Positions 42,906 through 52,297 of a stretch of 64,000 nt of DNA are shown piece by piece. The stretch is from JBBECE01 sp964574935. Lineage in GTDB: Bacteria; Pseudomonadota; Alphaproteobacteria; Rhizobiales; Devosiaceae. A program made the translations under genes and the position numbers. The DNA is taken from assembly GCA_964574935.1 (NCBI GenBank), contig CAZNOZ010000001.1, positions 51,294 through 115,293 of the forward strand. The letters run 5' to 3'. The first letter of the stretch is position 1, and each line of letters starts with the position of its first letter. Below the pieces are notes generated by a model. That model made no database searches. It saw only the letters and a program-made list of their open reading frames with translations, and was not told the origin of the DNA.

Positions 42906-44069
42906 CTATCCCACCGGCTCCTGAACCGGCATCTCGACGCCGACCATGGTTTCCTCGATCAACTGGTCGACCACGCGGACGAACGCTTCCTCGGAGCTCG
43001 CGCCCGCGTCCAGCGCGCTTGCGTAGGTCCGCCGCTGACGATCCGTGCTGGTGCCTCGCTCGAGGATGCCGCGCGCCGCCTCGATCTCCTCCACGCACCC
43101 GAAAAACTCGGCATCCTGGCGGGTCAGGGCGATCATCTCTTCGAGAAGTTGGGCGTAGGGGACCATTTCCCCCTTGCCGAAATCGACAAGGCCCCGCTCA
43201 AACCCGTAACGCTGCGCCAGCCACCGGTTCTCGGCGAGCAGAAAGCCCGAGTAGCCGCGCCAGCGCTGGTTTTCGGCGCGCAGCCGCCACAGCATGCGTG
43301 CCAGGCAGCGGAAGAGCGCGGCGATCGTCAGCGTGTCCTCGACCAGCGGGCACACGTCGGTGATCCGCATTTCGACGGTCGGAAACCGCCAGCTCGGCCG
43401 GATGTCCCACCAGACCTTGGTGCCGTCCTCCAGCAAACCGGCACCAACCATGACCTCGATGGTGCGCTCGAATTCGGTGTAGCTGCCGAAGAACTCAGGG
43501 ACGCCGGTTCGCGGCAGCTCGTCGAAGACGCTCAGCCGGTAAGAATGCAACCCGGAATCCTGCCCGCGCCAGAACGGCGAGGACGTGCTCAGCGCCAGCA
43601 GGTGCGGCAAAAAATAGGCGAGCTGATTGAGAAGATCGATCCTCAGATCCTTGTCCTCGACGCCGACATGCACATGCATGCCGCAGGTGATCAGGCGCCG
43701 CGCGACCCCCTGCATCTCCTCGGCAAGCAGGTTGTAGCGCTCCTTGTCGGTGTGGATCTGGCCCTGCCAGGAAGCGAAAGGGTGCGTCGAGACCGCGATC
43801 GGTGCGCAGCCGAATTCCGCCGCCACCTCGCAGACCGTCGATCTCAGCCAGTGCAGCTGCTGCCGCGCTTCGGCGATCGACGAGCACACTTTGGTTTCAA
43901 CCTCGATCTGCGAGCGCATGAATTCGGCGGTGGCCTGGCCTTCGAGCCGCTCGGTGCAGCCGGCCAGGAGCTCGTGCGGCGGATCGCTCACCAGGTCGCG
44001 GGTCTCGCGATCGACGAGCACATACTCTTCCTCGATCCCGATGGTGAAACTCGGCGGATCGGTATTCAC
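42906..44069 (-). CDS. YbdK-type carboxylate-amine ligase (glutamate-cysteine ligase family 2)
   Basis: A 387-residue ATP-dependent ligase. FTIGIEEEYVLVDRETRDLV at the N-terminus carries the conserved glutamates, ITCGMHVHVGVED the metal site, and WRGYSGFLLAENRWLAQRYG is typical of the family. YbdK enzymes show weak glutamate-cysteine ligase activity; the true substrates here are unknown. The GTG at 44069 overlaps the stop of the amidohydrolase (GTGA) and has GGTGGGGG before it. Coupling to an N-formylglutamate amidohydrolase suggests a shared glutamate-derived substrate. Confidence 0.87.
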   Translation of the reverse strand: MNTDPPSFTIGIEEEYVLVDRETRDLVSDPPHELLAGCTERLEGQATAEFMRSQIEVETKVCSSIAEARQQLHWLRSTVCEVAAEFGCAPIAVSTHPFASWQGQIHTDKERYNLLAEEMQGVARRLITCGMHVHVGVEDKDLRIDLLNQLAYFLPHLLALSTSSPFWRGQDSGLHSYRLSVFDELPRTGVPEFFGSYTEFERTIEVMVGAGLLEDGTKVWWDIRPSWRFPTVEMRITDVCPLVEDTLTIAALFRCLARMLWRLRAENQRWRGYSGFLLAENRWLAQRYGFERGLVDFGKGEMVPYAQLLEEMIALTRQDAEFFGCVEEIEAARGILERGTSTDRQRRTYASALDAGASSEEAFVRVVDQLIEETMVGVEMPVQEPVG

Positions 44070-44875
44070 TTGTGCCCCCACCTGCGAAAGAGCCCGCTGT
44101 CGGCGAGAATCGGCGCCAGGGCGTCGCCCAACACGTCCCCGATTCGCCGCGCATCCTGAGGCGTCGCGATCAGATCCTCGCGCACTTCGATCAGAACCCC
44201 CGGGTCGCCTGTTGCCGTGGCGTGCTGCTCGATCGAATAGCCGAACCGCGCGCGACCCGAATAGGGCTCGTTGTCGCCGACCTCGACCTCGCCGTTGCCG
44301 CGCAACGTTTCGATAAGTGGCGCGGACATGCGGTCGTCCTCGTCCCAAAGCACCCCGATGTGCCAGGGACGGAACTCTCCGCCCAGAATCGGCGTGAAAC
44401 TATGGATCGAAACGATCGCCGGGCAGGTATGGCGCGCCAGCACCGCGTCCATGAGCTGCCCGATCCGGCGGTGATAGGGCCAGAAGCACGCCTCGGCGCG
44501 CGCCTCTGCCGCGTCGGCGCCGACATCCTGGTTGCCGGGAATTTCGACCCCGTCGCTGACCATCAGGATGGAGCTGGGATGGCCCAACTGCCGGTTGCAG
44601 TCGATGACCAGACGCGAATAGCCGCTCAGCACGGCCGGAGCGTTGAACCTCTCCGCCAGCCGCCGTGTCATCTCGGCCGCCCCGATGTCGTGGGCGATGT
44701 GCCGGTTGAGATCGCGTTCCAACAGTCCCAGGCCCTGCAGGCGCGCCGGAACGGCGTTGCTGGCGTGGTCGCAAAGGAACAGGAACGGCGCCGTGCTGGT
44801 CTCGTTGAGCACGGTCACCGGCGCCGGGTCATCCGGGGAGAGCAGCGTCTGGTCGCGGCTTCTGACGTCGTCCAT
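44066..44875 (-). CDS. N-formylglutamate amidohydrolase family protein
   Basis: A 269-residue zinc-dependent hydrolase of the family that releases formate from N-formylglutamate. Conserved segments are FLFLCDHASNAVP, HIAHDIGA, YSRLVIDCNRQLG, SIHSFTPIL and VLIEVREDLI. Histidines and acidic residues in these would bind the metal. I use the ATG at 44875; upstream ribosome-binding support is poor, so the start is uncertain. No other histidine-degradation genes are near, so a role in histidine catabolism is not supported. It overlaps the YbdK gene by 4 bases. Confidence 0.85.
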   Translation of the reverse strand: MDDVRSRDQTLLSPDDPAPVTVLNETSTAPFLFLCDHASNAVPARLQGLGLLERDLNRHIAHDIGAAEMTRRLAERFNAPAVLSGYSRLVIDCNRQLGHPSSILMVSDGVEIPGNQDVGADAAEARAEACFWPYHRRIGQLMDAVLARHTCPAIVSIHSFTPILGGEFRPWHIGVLWDEDDRMSAPLIETLRGNGEVEVGDNEPYSGRARFGYSIEQHATATGDPGVLIEVREDLIATPQDARRIGDVLGDALAPILADSGLFRRWGHK

Positions 44876-45016
44876 CTGATCACTATAGCGAACGGGCGGA
44901 ATGCCCAAAACAGCGTAGAAAAGTGGCATCGCCATCGGCCGGAAGCGTTGCGATGCATCAATGCACGCGGCCACCAGATGGCCTTGAACAGACGCCGTCA
45001 AGCGGGGGAGGGTATC

Positions 45017-45583
45017 GTGGTCGTCTTCATCTTCGGATTGGTTTTGTTCCTGGGTGCCCACTCGGCCCGTTCCCTCGTTCCTGGCGTCCGGCAGAAGGTG
45101 ATCGATGGGCGCGGGGTGGGGGCATGGAAAGGCGCCGCGGCCTTGGCGTCGCTCGTCGGGCTGGGACTGATGATCTGGGGCTGGCAGCTCTACCGGCCGC
45201 AGGCGCCGGAGATATTCGTCCCGCCGGAATGGGGCCGCTCCACCGCCAATGTGCTGGTGCCGCTCGGCTTTGTCTGCATGGCCGCGGCCTACGCTCAGCC
45301 GGTCGGGCGCCTCAAGGCGACGCTGCAGCACCCCTTCGTTACCGGTGTTGCGTTGTGGGCGCTGGCGCATCTGCTGGTCAACGGCGATCTAGCCTCGATC
45401 CTCCTGTTCGGCGGCTTCTTGCTGTTCACCGTGGTCTACCGGGTTTCGGTGGCGCGGCGGGGCGAGGCTTCGGTGGCGTTCGTCTCGATGCGCGGCGACG
45501 CGATCGCCGTTCTGGCGGGAGCGATCGGCTACGCCCTGTTCTATGTCGGGCTCCACTCATTCCTGTTCGGCGTGCCGCTATGA
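45017..45583 (+). CDS. NnrU-family membrane protein
   Basis: A 188-residue inner-membrane protein with about five helices. VFIFGLVLFLGAHSARSLVP at the N-terminus and QHPFVTGVALWALAHLLVNG are NnrU signatures. NnrU was named for its link to denitrification but is also common in non-denitrifiers. The GTG at 45017 follows GGGGGAGGG. It is divergent from the amidohydrolase gene. No other nitrogen-oxide genes are nearby. Confidence 0.87.
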   Translation: MVVFIFGLVLFLGAHSARSLVPGVRQKVIDGRGVGAWKGAAALASLVGLGLMIWGWQLYRPQAPEIFVPPEWGRSTANVLVPLGFVCMAAAYAQPVGRLKATLQHPFVTGVALWALAHLLVNGDLASILLFGGFLLFTVVYRVSVARRGEASVAFVSMRGDAIAVLAGAIGYALFYVGLHSFLFGVPL

Positions 45584-45636
45584 GGGGCGCGGGCTGAGGG
45601 GCGCCCGACGCTCCACGGGCCAACAACCCTGCGAAA

Positions 45637-45668
45637 TTGCTTTTGCCACGCACCGTAACTATGGTGCG
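45637..45668 (+). promoter_or_regulatory. Candidate promoter and dyad of the TPR-der unit
   Basis: TTGCTT (45637-45642) and TATGGT (45660-45665) are 17 bases apart. A perfect 6-bp inverted repeat, CGCACC (45649-45654) and GGTGCG (45663-45668), overlaps the -10 element and could be a repressor site. It lies 44 bases before the TPR gene start. Confidence 0.35.
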
Positions 45669-45711
45669 CCACCCGAGCCCGCCGGGCCTCGATCCGGGAG
45701 CCGAAAGACCC

Positions 45712-46452
45712 ATGTCGGACAACATCTTCCGCGAAGTTGACGAAGATCTCCGCAACGCGCGCCTGCGCGCTTTGTGGAACCGCTACGGCATCTTCGTCAT
45801 CGGTGGAGCGGTGGCTATCGTGCTCGTCGTCGCCGGCAACGAGGCCTACAAATGGTGGCAGGGCTCGACCGCCGCGCGTTCCTCGGACCTCTTCCAGACC
45901 GCCCTCGACGATATTGCGGCCGGCGATCTGGCGGCGGGCCAGGAGGCGCTCGATGCGACGATCGCCGAGGCGTCCGGTCGCTATCCGATGTTGGCGAAGT
46001 TCCGCGCCGCTTCCCTGATGGCCGACGAAGGGCGGACCGCGGAGGCGGTCGCCGCCTACGATGAGCTCGCCGGCACCGTCGACAATCCGCGCATTCGCGA
46101 ATTGGCGCTGCTCTATGCCAGCTACCTGTTGGTTGACCAGGCGGATGTGGCGGGCGTCACATCCCGCGTCAGCGGCATGTTGTTCCCCGACCATCCGATG
46201 CGCAATATCGCCCGCGAAGCGCTCGGGCTTGCCAACTACCGGGCCGGTGATCTCGACGCGGCCATGGGGCTGTTCCGGGCCATCGTCGACGATCCCCAGA
46301 CCTCCCAGCAGCTCGGCACCCGGGCCGCGATCTACCTCGCGCAGCTCACGGCGCAGGGCCATACGCTTCCCGAGCCGGCGCCGGCCGAGACCGCACCCGC
46401 CGCGGGTGCGGACCAGGGAGACACGCAGCCGGCCGGCGATACCGGCCAGTAG
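45712..46452 (+). CDS. Membrane-anchored TPR protein (YfgM-like)
   Basis: A 246-residue protein with one membrane helix (about 24-44) that would leave the rest in the periplasm. The soluble part carries helical TPR-like repeats (for example IAAGDLAAGQEALDATIAEA and RIRELALLYASYLLV), ending in an alanine/proline/acid tail. YfgM-type proteins work with periplasmic chaperones and the Sec translocon. The ATG at 45712 begins MSDNIFREVDEDLR, the usual family start. It precedes der by 19 bases. Confidence 0.83.
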   Translation: MSDNIFREVDEDLRNARLRALWNRYGIFVIGGAVAIVLVVAGNEAYKWWQGSTAARSSDLFQTALDDIAAGDLAAGQEALDATIAEASGRYPMLAKFRAASLMADEGRTAEAVAAYDELAGTVDNPRIRELALLYASYLLVDQADVAGVTSRVSGMLFPDHPMRNIAREALGLANYRAGDLDAAMGLFRAIVDDPQTSQQLGTRAAIYLAQLTAQGHTLPEPAPAETAPAAGADQGDTQPAGDTGQ

Positions 46453-46471
46453 CCGAAAAGCCAGGCCATCC

Positions 46472-47893
46472 ATGTCCATGACGGTTGCCATCGTTGGGCG
46501 GCCCAACGTCGGCAAGTCGACGCTTTTCAACCGGCTGGTCGGCAGGCGGGCGGCGCTTGTCGACGACACGCCGGGGCTGACCCGCGACCGCCGCGAAGGC
46601 GAGGCGCGCATCGGCGATCTTGAATTCACCCTTGTCGACACCGCGGGCTTTGAGGACGCCGCCAGGCACGGTCTCACCGCCCGCATGCAACACCAGACGC
46701 AAGAGGCCGTGGCGCTTGCCGATCTGGTGCTGCTGATGATCGACGCCCGCGCCGGTCTCACGCCGCTGGATCGCGAGTTCGCCCGCCTGCTGCGTCGCTC
46801 CGGCCGCCCGGTGGCGGTGCTCGCCAACAAGGCGGAGGCCCGCGCCGCCGATGCCGGCATCTCCGAGGCGTTCGAACTCGGATTCGGTCAGCCGATCCCC
46901 GTCTCCGCCGAGCACGGGTTGGGCCTGTCCGATCTGCACACCATCATCTCGCGCGCCGCCGATGGAGCCGGGGGGAGGGGCGCGGGGGGCGACGCCTCGT
47001 CGGATTCGATCCCCGCCGAGCCGACCCTGGTGCCCGAAACCGGGGTGGATACGGGCGCCGAGCCACCCAGGGCGGCACGAGCCCTCAACCTCACCGTCAT
47101 CGGCCGCCCGAACGTTGGCAAGTCGACGCTCATCAACGCCCTGGTCGGCAGCGAACGGGTGCTCACCGGGCCCGAACCCGGCATTACCCGCGACGCCATC
47201 GTCGTGCCGTGGCGGTACAAGCAGCGCGACATCCGGCTGTTCGACACCGCCGGCATCCGCCGCCGGGCGCGGGTCACCGATCGGCTCGAAAGGCTCTCCG
47301 TGACCGATGCCCTCAGGGCCATTCGCTACGCCGAGGTGGTCGTATTGCTGCTCGATGCCACCCGGCCGTTCGACAAGCAGGACCTGCAGCTTGCCGATCT
47401 TGTAGAGCGCGAGGGCAGGGCGCCAGTCATCGCCGTCAACAAGTGGGATCTGGTGCCCGAACGCAAACGCGCCCTCCAGGATCTGCGGGAGGCCGCGGAG
47501 CGCTTGCTGCCGCAGTTGCGGGGCGTCCCGCTGGTCCCGGTCTCGGCCCTCAAGGGAACCGGCGTGCCCGCCCTCATGCGGGCGGTTTTTGCCGCCGAGA
47601 AACTGTGGAATACCCGGGTGCCCACGCCACGGCTCAATCGCTGGCTCGACGAGGTCGGCGCCCGCCATCCGCCGCCCGCCGCCAGCGGCCGCCGATTGAA
47701 GCTCAGATACATCACCCAGGCCAAAACCCGCCCGCCGGGATTTGTGCTCTTTTGCTCGCGGCCCAACGCGCTGCCCGCCGACTACCGACGCTATCTCGTC
47801 AACTCCCTGCGCGAGGATTTCGGGCTCGAAGGGGTTCCGATCCGCCTGCACGTTCGCGGCGGCGACAATCCCTATGCGCGCAGGAAACGCTAG
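46472..47893 (+). CDS. der: Ribosome-assembly GTPase Der (EngA)
   Basis: A 473-residue protein with two GTPase domains in tandem, required for 50S maturation. The first domain has GRPNVGKSTLFNRLVG and DTAGFED; its base-recognition motif is NKAE. The second repeats GRPNVGKSTLINALVG, DTAGIRRRA and NKWD. A glycine- and acid-rich linker (about 165-205) joins them. The C-terminal KH-like domain ends GGDNPYARRKR. It overlaps the convergent SDR gene by 4 bases. Confidence 0.95.
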   Translation: MSMTVAIVGRPNVGKSTLFNRLVGRRAALVDDTPGLTRDRREGEARIGDLEFTLVDTAGFEDAARHGLTARMQHQTQEAVALADLVLLMIDARAGLTPLDREFARLLRRSGRPVAVLANKAEARAADAGISEAFELGFGQPIPVSAEHGLGLSDLHTIISRAADGAGGRGAGGDASSDSIPAEPTLVPETGVDTGAEPPRAARALNLTVIGRPNVGKSTLINALVGSERVLTGPEPGITRDAIVVPWRYKQRDIRLFDTAGIRRRARVTDRLERLSVTDALRAIRYAEVVVLLLDATRPFDKQDLQLADLVEREGRAPVIAVNKWDLVPERKRALQDLREAAERLLPQLRGVPLVPVSALKGTGVPALMRAVFAAEKLWNTRVPTPRLNRWLDEVGARHPPPAASGRRLKLRYITQAKTRPPGFVLFCSRPNALPADYRRYLVNSLREDFGLEGVPIRLHVRGGDNPYARRKR

Positions 47894-48627
47894 AGCGGCC
47901 TTGTCTCGCCGGTCTTGGCGTCGACGATCATGGCGGTCCGGGCGAAGGCGTCCGTGACCATTTCGACAAGAGCGGGCGCGATTTCGTCGGGATGGGGCAG
48001 CGTTTGGGGGTCTTCGCCGGGCATCGCGGCGGCTCGCATCCCGGTGCGCACCGGACCGGGGTAGAACACGTTCACCTTGATTTGCGTCTGGGCGAGCTCG
48101 CCGGCCCAGGATTTCGCCATCGCATCGAGCGCCGCTTTCGAGGCCGCGTAGAGGGCCCAATACGGGCCGGCCGCGATCGCCGCCGCCGAGGAGACGAACG
48201 CCACCCGGCCCGCCTCGGACTGCCGAAGCAACGGTTCGAGGGCGCGCACCAGCCGGTAGTTGGCGGTCACATTCAGCGCCAGGGTTCGCTCGAAGACCTC
48301 CGGCTTGATGTGGGAAAGCGGGCCGATGATCCCCAGTTGTCCGGCGTTTGCGATGAGCCCGTCGAGACGTCCCCAGCGCTCGAACACCGACGACCCGATC
48401 CGGTCGATGGCATCGAAGTCCGTGAGGTCGAGGGGAACCAGCGTCGCCGCCTCGCCGCCGGCGGCGCGGATTTCGTCGTCGAGTTCCTCGAGTCCGCCGA
48501 CGGTGCGTGCCAGCGCGATCACATGCGCCCCACGGGCGCCCGCGAGCCTGGCCGCCGCGCGGCCGATCCCCCGCGACGCCCCGGTGACCAGCACGACGCG
48601 GCCTTCGAGGTCTTTTTCGGGTGGCAT
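47890..48627 (-). CDS. Short-chain dehydrogenase/reductase
   Basis: A 245-residue NAD(P)-dependent oxidoreductase. The cofactor loop is VLVTGASRGIGRAAARLAG, the structural motif is ANAG in LIANAGQLG, and the catalytic serine, tyrosine and lysine are in VAFVSSAAA and YAASKAAL. The substrate is unknown. Its ATG follows the purF stop by one base, so it is part of the purF transcript. Confidence 0.88.
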   Translation of the reverse strand: MPPEKDLEGRVVLVTGASRGIGRAAARLAGARGAHVIALARTVGGLEELDDEIRAAGGEAATLVPLDLTDFDAIDRIGSSVFERWGRLDGLIANAGQLGIIGPLSHIKPEVFERTLALNVTANYRLVRALEPLLRQSEAGRVAFVSSAAAIAAGPYWALYAASKAALDAMAKSWAGELAQTQIKVNVFYPGPVRTGMRAAAMPGEDPQTLPHPDEIAPALVEMVTDAFARTAMIVDAKTGETRPL

Positions 48628-48628
48628 C

Positions 48629-50137
48629 TCAGCCCGCTTCGAGCAACACCGAGAGCGGTTTCGGCGAGCGGGCGTTCTCTTCGCTCAGATCGAGCAGCCG
48701 GGTCGGATAGTCGCCGGTGAAATAGTGGTCGGTGAACTGCGGCTGCGCGGGATTGCGCGGCGCCCCACCGACCGCGTCATAGAGCCCGTCGATCGAAAGG
48801 AACTGCAGGGAGTCCGCGCCGATGAACCGGCACATTTCGCCGAGATCCGTGTGCTGGTTGGCGAGCAGGCCGTTCGGGTCCGGCGTGTTGATGCCGTAAT
48901 AGTCCGAATGCGTGATCGGCGGGCTCGCCACGCGGAAATGCACCTCCGACGCGCCGGCTTCGCGGATCATCTGCACGATCTTGTGCGAGGTGGTCCCGCG
49001 GACGATGGAATCGTCCACCAGCACCACCCGTTTGCCGGCGATCTCGGCGGTATTGGCGGAGTGTTTGAGTCTGACGCCGAAGGCGCGGATTTGCTGGGTC
49101 GGCTCGATGAACGTCCGGCCCACATAGTGATTCCGGATGATGCCGAGCTCGAAGGGGACCCCGGACTCCTGAGCATAGCCGATTGCCGCCGGCGTGCCCC
49201 CGTCGGGCACCGGAACCACCACGTCGGCCTCGACCGGCGCTTCGCGCGCCAGATTGCGGCCCGCCACCTTGCGCACCGCATACACGTTGCGACCGCTCAC
49301 CACCGAGTCCGGCCGCGCGAAGTAGACATATTCGAACATGCAGATGCGTTCGGGGCGGGGCGGGAAGGGCTTGATCGACTCGATGGTCAGCTTGCCGTTG
49401 GGCTGCCGCTCGCAAATCACCACTTCGCCATTCTCGACGTCGCGGACGAACTTCGCGCCCAGCATGTCGAGCGCGCAGGTTTCGGAGGCGAAGATCGGGC
49501 TGCCATTGAGATCGCCCATCACCAGGGGCCGGATGCCGTTCGGATCGCGGGCGCCGATCAGCTTGGTCCGGGTCAGCGCCACCAGCGAGTAGGCGCCTTC
49601 GACCTGCTTGATGGCGTCGACGAAGCGCGCCGCCGAGGAGCGGCTCTTCGACCGCGCGATCAGGTGCAACACGACCTCGGTGTCGGAGGTCGACTGGCAG
49701 ATCGCCCCGTCGGCGACCAGCTTGCGCCTGAGACTCAGTCCGTTGGTGAAATTGCCGTTGTGGGCGACCGCGATGCCGCCCTCCGCGAGCTCGGCGAACA
49801 GCGGTTGCACATTCCTGAGGATGGTCTGTCCGGTCGTCGAGTAGCGCACATGCCCCATCGCGGCGCTGCCCGGCAGCCGGTCGAGAACCGTCTGCTTGGT
49901 GAAGTGGTCGCCGACCAGCCCCATGTGGCGTTCGGAATGGAAATGTCCCTTGTCGAAGGTGACGACCCCGGTCGCTTCCTGTCCGCGGTGTTGCAGCGCG
50001 TGCAGGCCGAGCGCGGTCAGCGTCGCGGCGTCCTGATGATCGAGAATGCCAAACACCCCGCACGCCTCCCTCAGCGTGTCGCCGTCGGGATCGACCGGGT
50101 CGTCGTCGGCGCCGCTGGCTGGATCGTACTCGGACAC
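48629..50137 (-). CDS. purF: Amidophosphoribosyltransferase
   Basis: A 502-residue enzyme for the first committed step of purine synthesis, making phosphoribosylamine from PRPP and glutamine. The catalytic cysteine in EACGVFGILDHQD becomes the N-terminus after removal of a short propeptide. The glutamine site includes HRGQEATGVVTF and VAHNGNFTN. The PRPP motif is VVLVDDSIVRGTTS. Of two nearby GTG codons (50143 and 50137), I choose 50137 because AGGTGG lies 7 bases before it. Confidence 0.94.
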   Translation of the reverse strand: MSEYDPASGADDDPVDPDGDTLREACGVFGILDHQDAATLTALGLHALQHRGQEATGVVTFDKGHFHSERHMGLVGDHFTKQTVLDRLPGSAAMGHVRYSTTGQTILRNVQPLFAELAEGGIAVAHNGNFTNGLSLRRKLVADGAICQSTSDTEVVLHLIARSKSRSSAARFVDAIKQVEGAYSLVALTRTKLIGARDPNGIRPLVMGDLNGSPIFASETCALDMLGAKFVRDVENGEVVICERQPNGKLTIESIKPFPPRPERICMFEYVYFARPDSVVSGRNVYAVRKVAGRNLAREAPVEADVVVPVPDGGTPAAIGYAQESGVPFELGIIRNHYVGRTFIEPTQQIRAFGVRLKHSANTAEIAGKRVVLVDDSIVRGTTSHKIVQMIREAGASEVHFRVASPPITHSDYYGINTPDPNGLLANQHTDLGEMCRFIGADSLQFLSIDGLYDAVGGAPRNPAQPQFTDHYFTGDYPTRLLDLSEENARSPKPLSVLLEAG

Positions 50138-50226
50138 GGTCACACCACCTAGCCTCGGCCGGAAGCAGGGATTTCGCCGGCTGCTTACGCCCCGCCGGCT
50201 AGCGAGTCAACCAGACCGCCCGCGCC

Positions 50227-50823
50227 TCAGATTTCGGTGGATAGCGGCGAGGAATCCTCGGGCGCGTCGGTGCCTTCGTCCAGCGGCGGCGTCTCGTCGA
50301 GGGTATCGGAAGGGGCGCCGCCCTGCAGCATATCGTTGACCTGCTGCTCGAGATCGTCGGGCAGCGCTTGGATCAGATCGTCGGCCATCGATTGCAGCAT
50401 CGGCAGGGCCCGCGAATTCCCCGCGATCGAGTCAAGGGCGTCTTCGAGCAGCCATTCCATGAAGATGATGAAGACCAGCAGGATCACGATCCCTCTGGCC
50501 GCCCCGAACACAAATCCAAGCGTCCGGTCGAGCGGCCCGATGCGGGAATCGACGACCATGTCGGCGATCCGCATCGTGACCAGGTGCAGGATCACCAGGG
50601 CGACAAGGAAGCTCAACCCGATGGTGACGATGTCGGCGACGATCTGTTCCTCGATGTAGTCGCGCGCGAACTCGGGATGGTATTGCCACATCCAAAACGC
50701 AAACACGCCCGCGCCCGCCCATGAAACCAGCGACAGGATCTCCCGCGTCGCGCCGCGCGTGGTCGCCAGAAGCGCCGATATGAGCACCAGCACGCCGGCC
50801 ACGACGTCAAATACCGTCAGCAT
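50227..50823 (-). CDS. cvpA: CvpA-family membrane protein
   Basis: A 198-residue protein with four predicted membrane helices at about 1-130 and an acidic C-terminal tail. FDVVAGVLVLISALLATTRG and RGIVILLVFIIFMEWLLED are typical. CvpA proteins are linked to colicin V production and envelope stress tolerance; molecular function is unclear. It precedes purF by 89 bases on the same strand, a common arrangement. Confidence 0.88.
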   Translation of the reverse strand: MLTVFDVVAGVLVLISALLATTRGATREILSLVSWAGAGVFAFWMWQYHPEFARDYIEEQIVADIVTIGLSFLVALVILHLVTMRIADMVVDSRIGPLDRTLGFVFGAARGIVILLVFIIFMEWLLEDALDSIAGNSRALPMLQSMADDLIQALPDDLEQQVNDMLQGGAPSDTLDETPPLDEGTDAPEDSSPLSTEI

Positions 50824-50914
50824 GCCCTACAATCCCGCCTGCGCCCCGATGCGATTCGTTTAGCCCGTTATCCGGGTCAAGCCAAGCGCGGGCCGGGGAT
50901 TTCCCCGGGGCGGG

Positions 50915-52297
50915 CTAAGCGCTCCGGCGTCCTTTCGCGGCGATCCGCGCCACCAATTCCGCCAGCGTGGAGAATTCGGTCACCTCTATGTCGGCCATCG
51001 GCTCGCCGCCGTCGCGCCGTGCCGTGACCGCCGAGGAAAAGCCCAGCTTCGCCGCCTCGCGCAACCGTGCCGGCGCGCCCGACACCGGCCGGACGCCGCC
51101 CGAAAGGCTGACCTCGCCGAAATATACAGTGTCGGCCGGCAGCGGCGCTTCGCTCAGCGAGGAGACCAGCGCCGCCGCCACCGGCAGGTCCGCCGCCGGT
51201 TCCGAAATGCTCAGCCCGCCGGCGACGTTAAGATAGATGTCGTTGGCGCCGATTCTGACCCCGCAATGGGTCTCCAGAACCGCCAGAACCATCGACAGAC
51301 GGCCCGAATCCCAGCCCACCACCGCGCGCCGCGGCGTCCCCAGTGGAGAGGGGGCGACGAGCGCCTGGATTTCGACCAGCAGCGGCCGCGTCCCCTCGAT
51401 CCCGGCGAACACCGCCGAGCCGGCGGCCGCAGCGTCGCGCTGTCCCAGAAACAGCGCCGAAGGATTGGCCACCGGCACCAGCCCGGCGGCCGCCATTTCG
51501 AACACGCCGATTTCGTCGGTCGCCCCATAACGGTTCTTTACGGCCCTCAGAATCCGGAACTGGTGCCCGCCATCGCCTTCGAAATAGAGCACCGCGTCGA
51601 CCATGTGCTCGACCACCCTCGGCCCGGCGATCTGGCCCTCCTTGGTGACATGGCCGATCAGCACGACGGCCGCGCCGGTGCGTTTGGCGAAACGGGTCAG
51701 CGCCTGGGCCGAGGTGCGGACCTGGGTGACGGTCCCCGGCGCGCTCTCGACCCTGTCGGTCCACAGGGTCTGGATGGAATCGACGACCACGAAATCCGGC
51801 CGGGGCCCGGCTTCGAGGGTCGCCAGGATTGTCTCGACATGGGTCTCGGCGAGGAGCTCGACGGCCGCATCGACGACGCCGAGCCGCTCGGCGCGCAATC
51901 GAATCTGGGCGATCGCCTCCTCGCCGGAAATATAGACGGTCCTGAGCCCCGATGCCGCGAACGCGGCGGCGGCCTGCAGCAAAAGGGTCGACTTGCCGAT
52001 CCCCGGATCGCCGCCGATCAGGACCGTCGACGCGGCCACGAAACCGCCGCCGGTGACCCGGTCAAGCTCGCCGATGCCGGTCGCGACGCGCCTGGCGTCG
52101 TCGGTCACACCGGTCAGCAGTACGAGCTCGGCCGGCCGGCCGCCGCCCGACGCGGCTCCCGGCCCGGCGCCGATCCCGGAGGCGACCGCTTCCTCGACGA
52201 TGGTGTTCCATTCCCCGCAGCTCTCGCAGCGCCCGGTCCATCGCGCCGTCACCGCCCCGCAATTCTGGCAGACGAACTGGGACTTTGCCCGCGCCAT
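50915..52297 (-). CDS. radA: DNA repair protein RadA
   Basis: A 460-residue RecA-related branch-migration helicase that acts in recombination. An N-terminal zinc finger has two CXXC pairs (CQNC, CESC). Walker A is GGDPGIGKSTLL, the RadA-specific motif is KNRYG (KNRFG in many), and a Lon-protease-like C-terminal domain follows. Its ATG overlaps the stop of alr by one base (TGATG). Confidence 0.94.
   Translation of the reverse strand: MARAKSQFVCQNCGAVTARWTGRCESCGEWNTIVEEAVASGIGAGPGAASGGGRPAELVLLTGVTDDARRVATGIGELDRVTGGGFVAASTVLIGGDPGIGKSTLLLQAAAAFAASGLRTVYISGEEAIAQIRLRAERLGVVDAAVELLAETHVETILATLEAGPRPDFVVVDSIQTLWTDRVESAPGTVTQVRTSAQALTRFAKRTGAAVVLIGHVTKEGQIAGPRVVEHMVDAVLYFEGDGGHQFRILRAVKNRYGATDEIGVFEMAAAGLVPVANPSALFLGQRDAAAAGSAVFAGIEGTRPLLVEIQALVAPSPLGTPRRAVVGWDSGRLSMVLAVLETHCGVRIGANDIYLNVAGGLSISEPAADLPVAAALVSSLSEAPLPADTVYFGEVSLSGGVRPVSGAPARLREAAKLGFSSAVTARRDGGEPMADIEVTEFSTLAELVARIAAKGRRSA

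Noticed and set aside
47888..47893. Convergent overlaps der/SDR (4 bases) and gmk/rsmA (24 bases)
   Set aside because: Tail-to-tail overlaps of this size are ordinary in compact genomes and need no special explanation.
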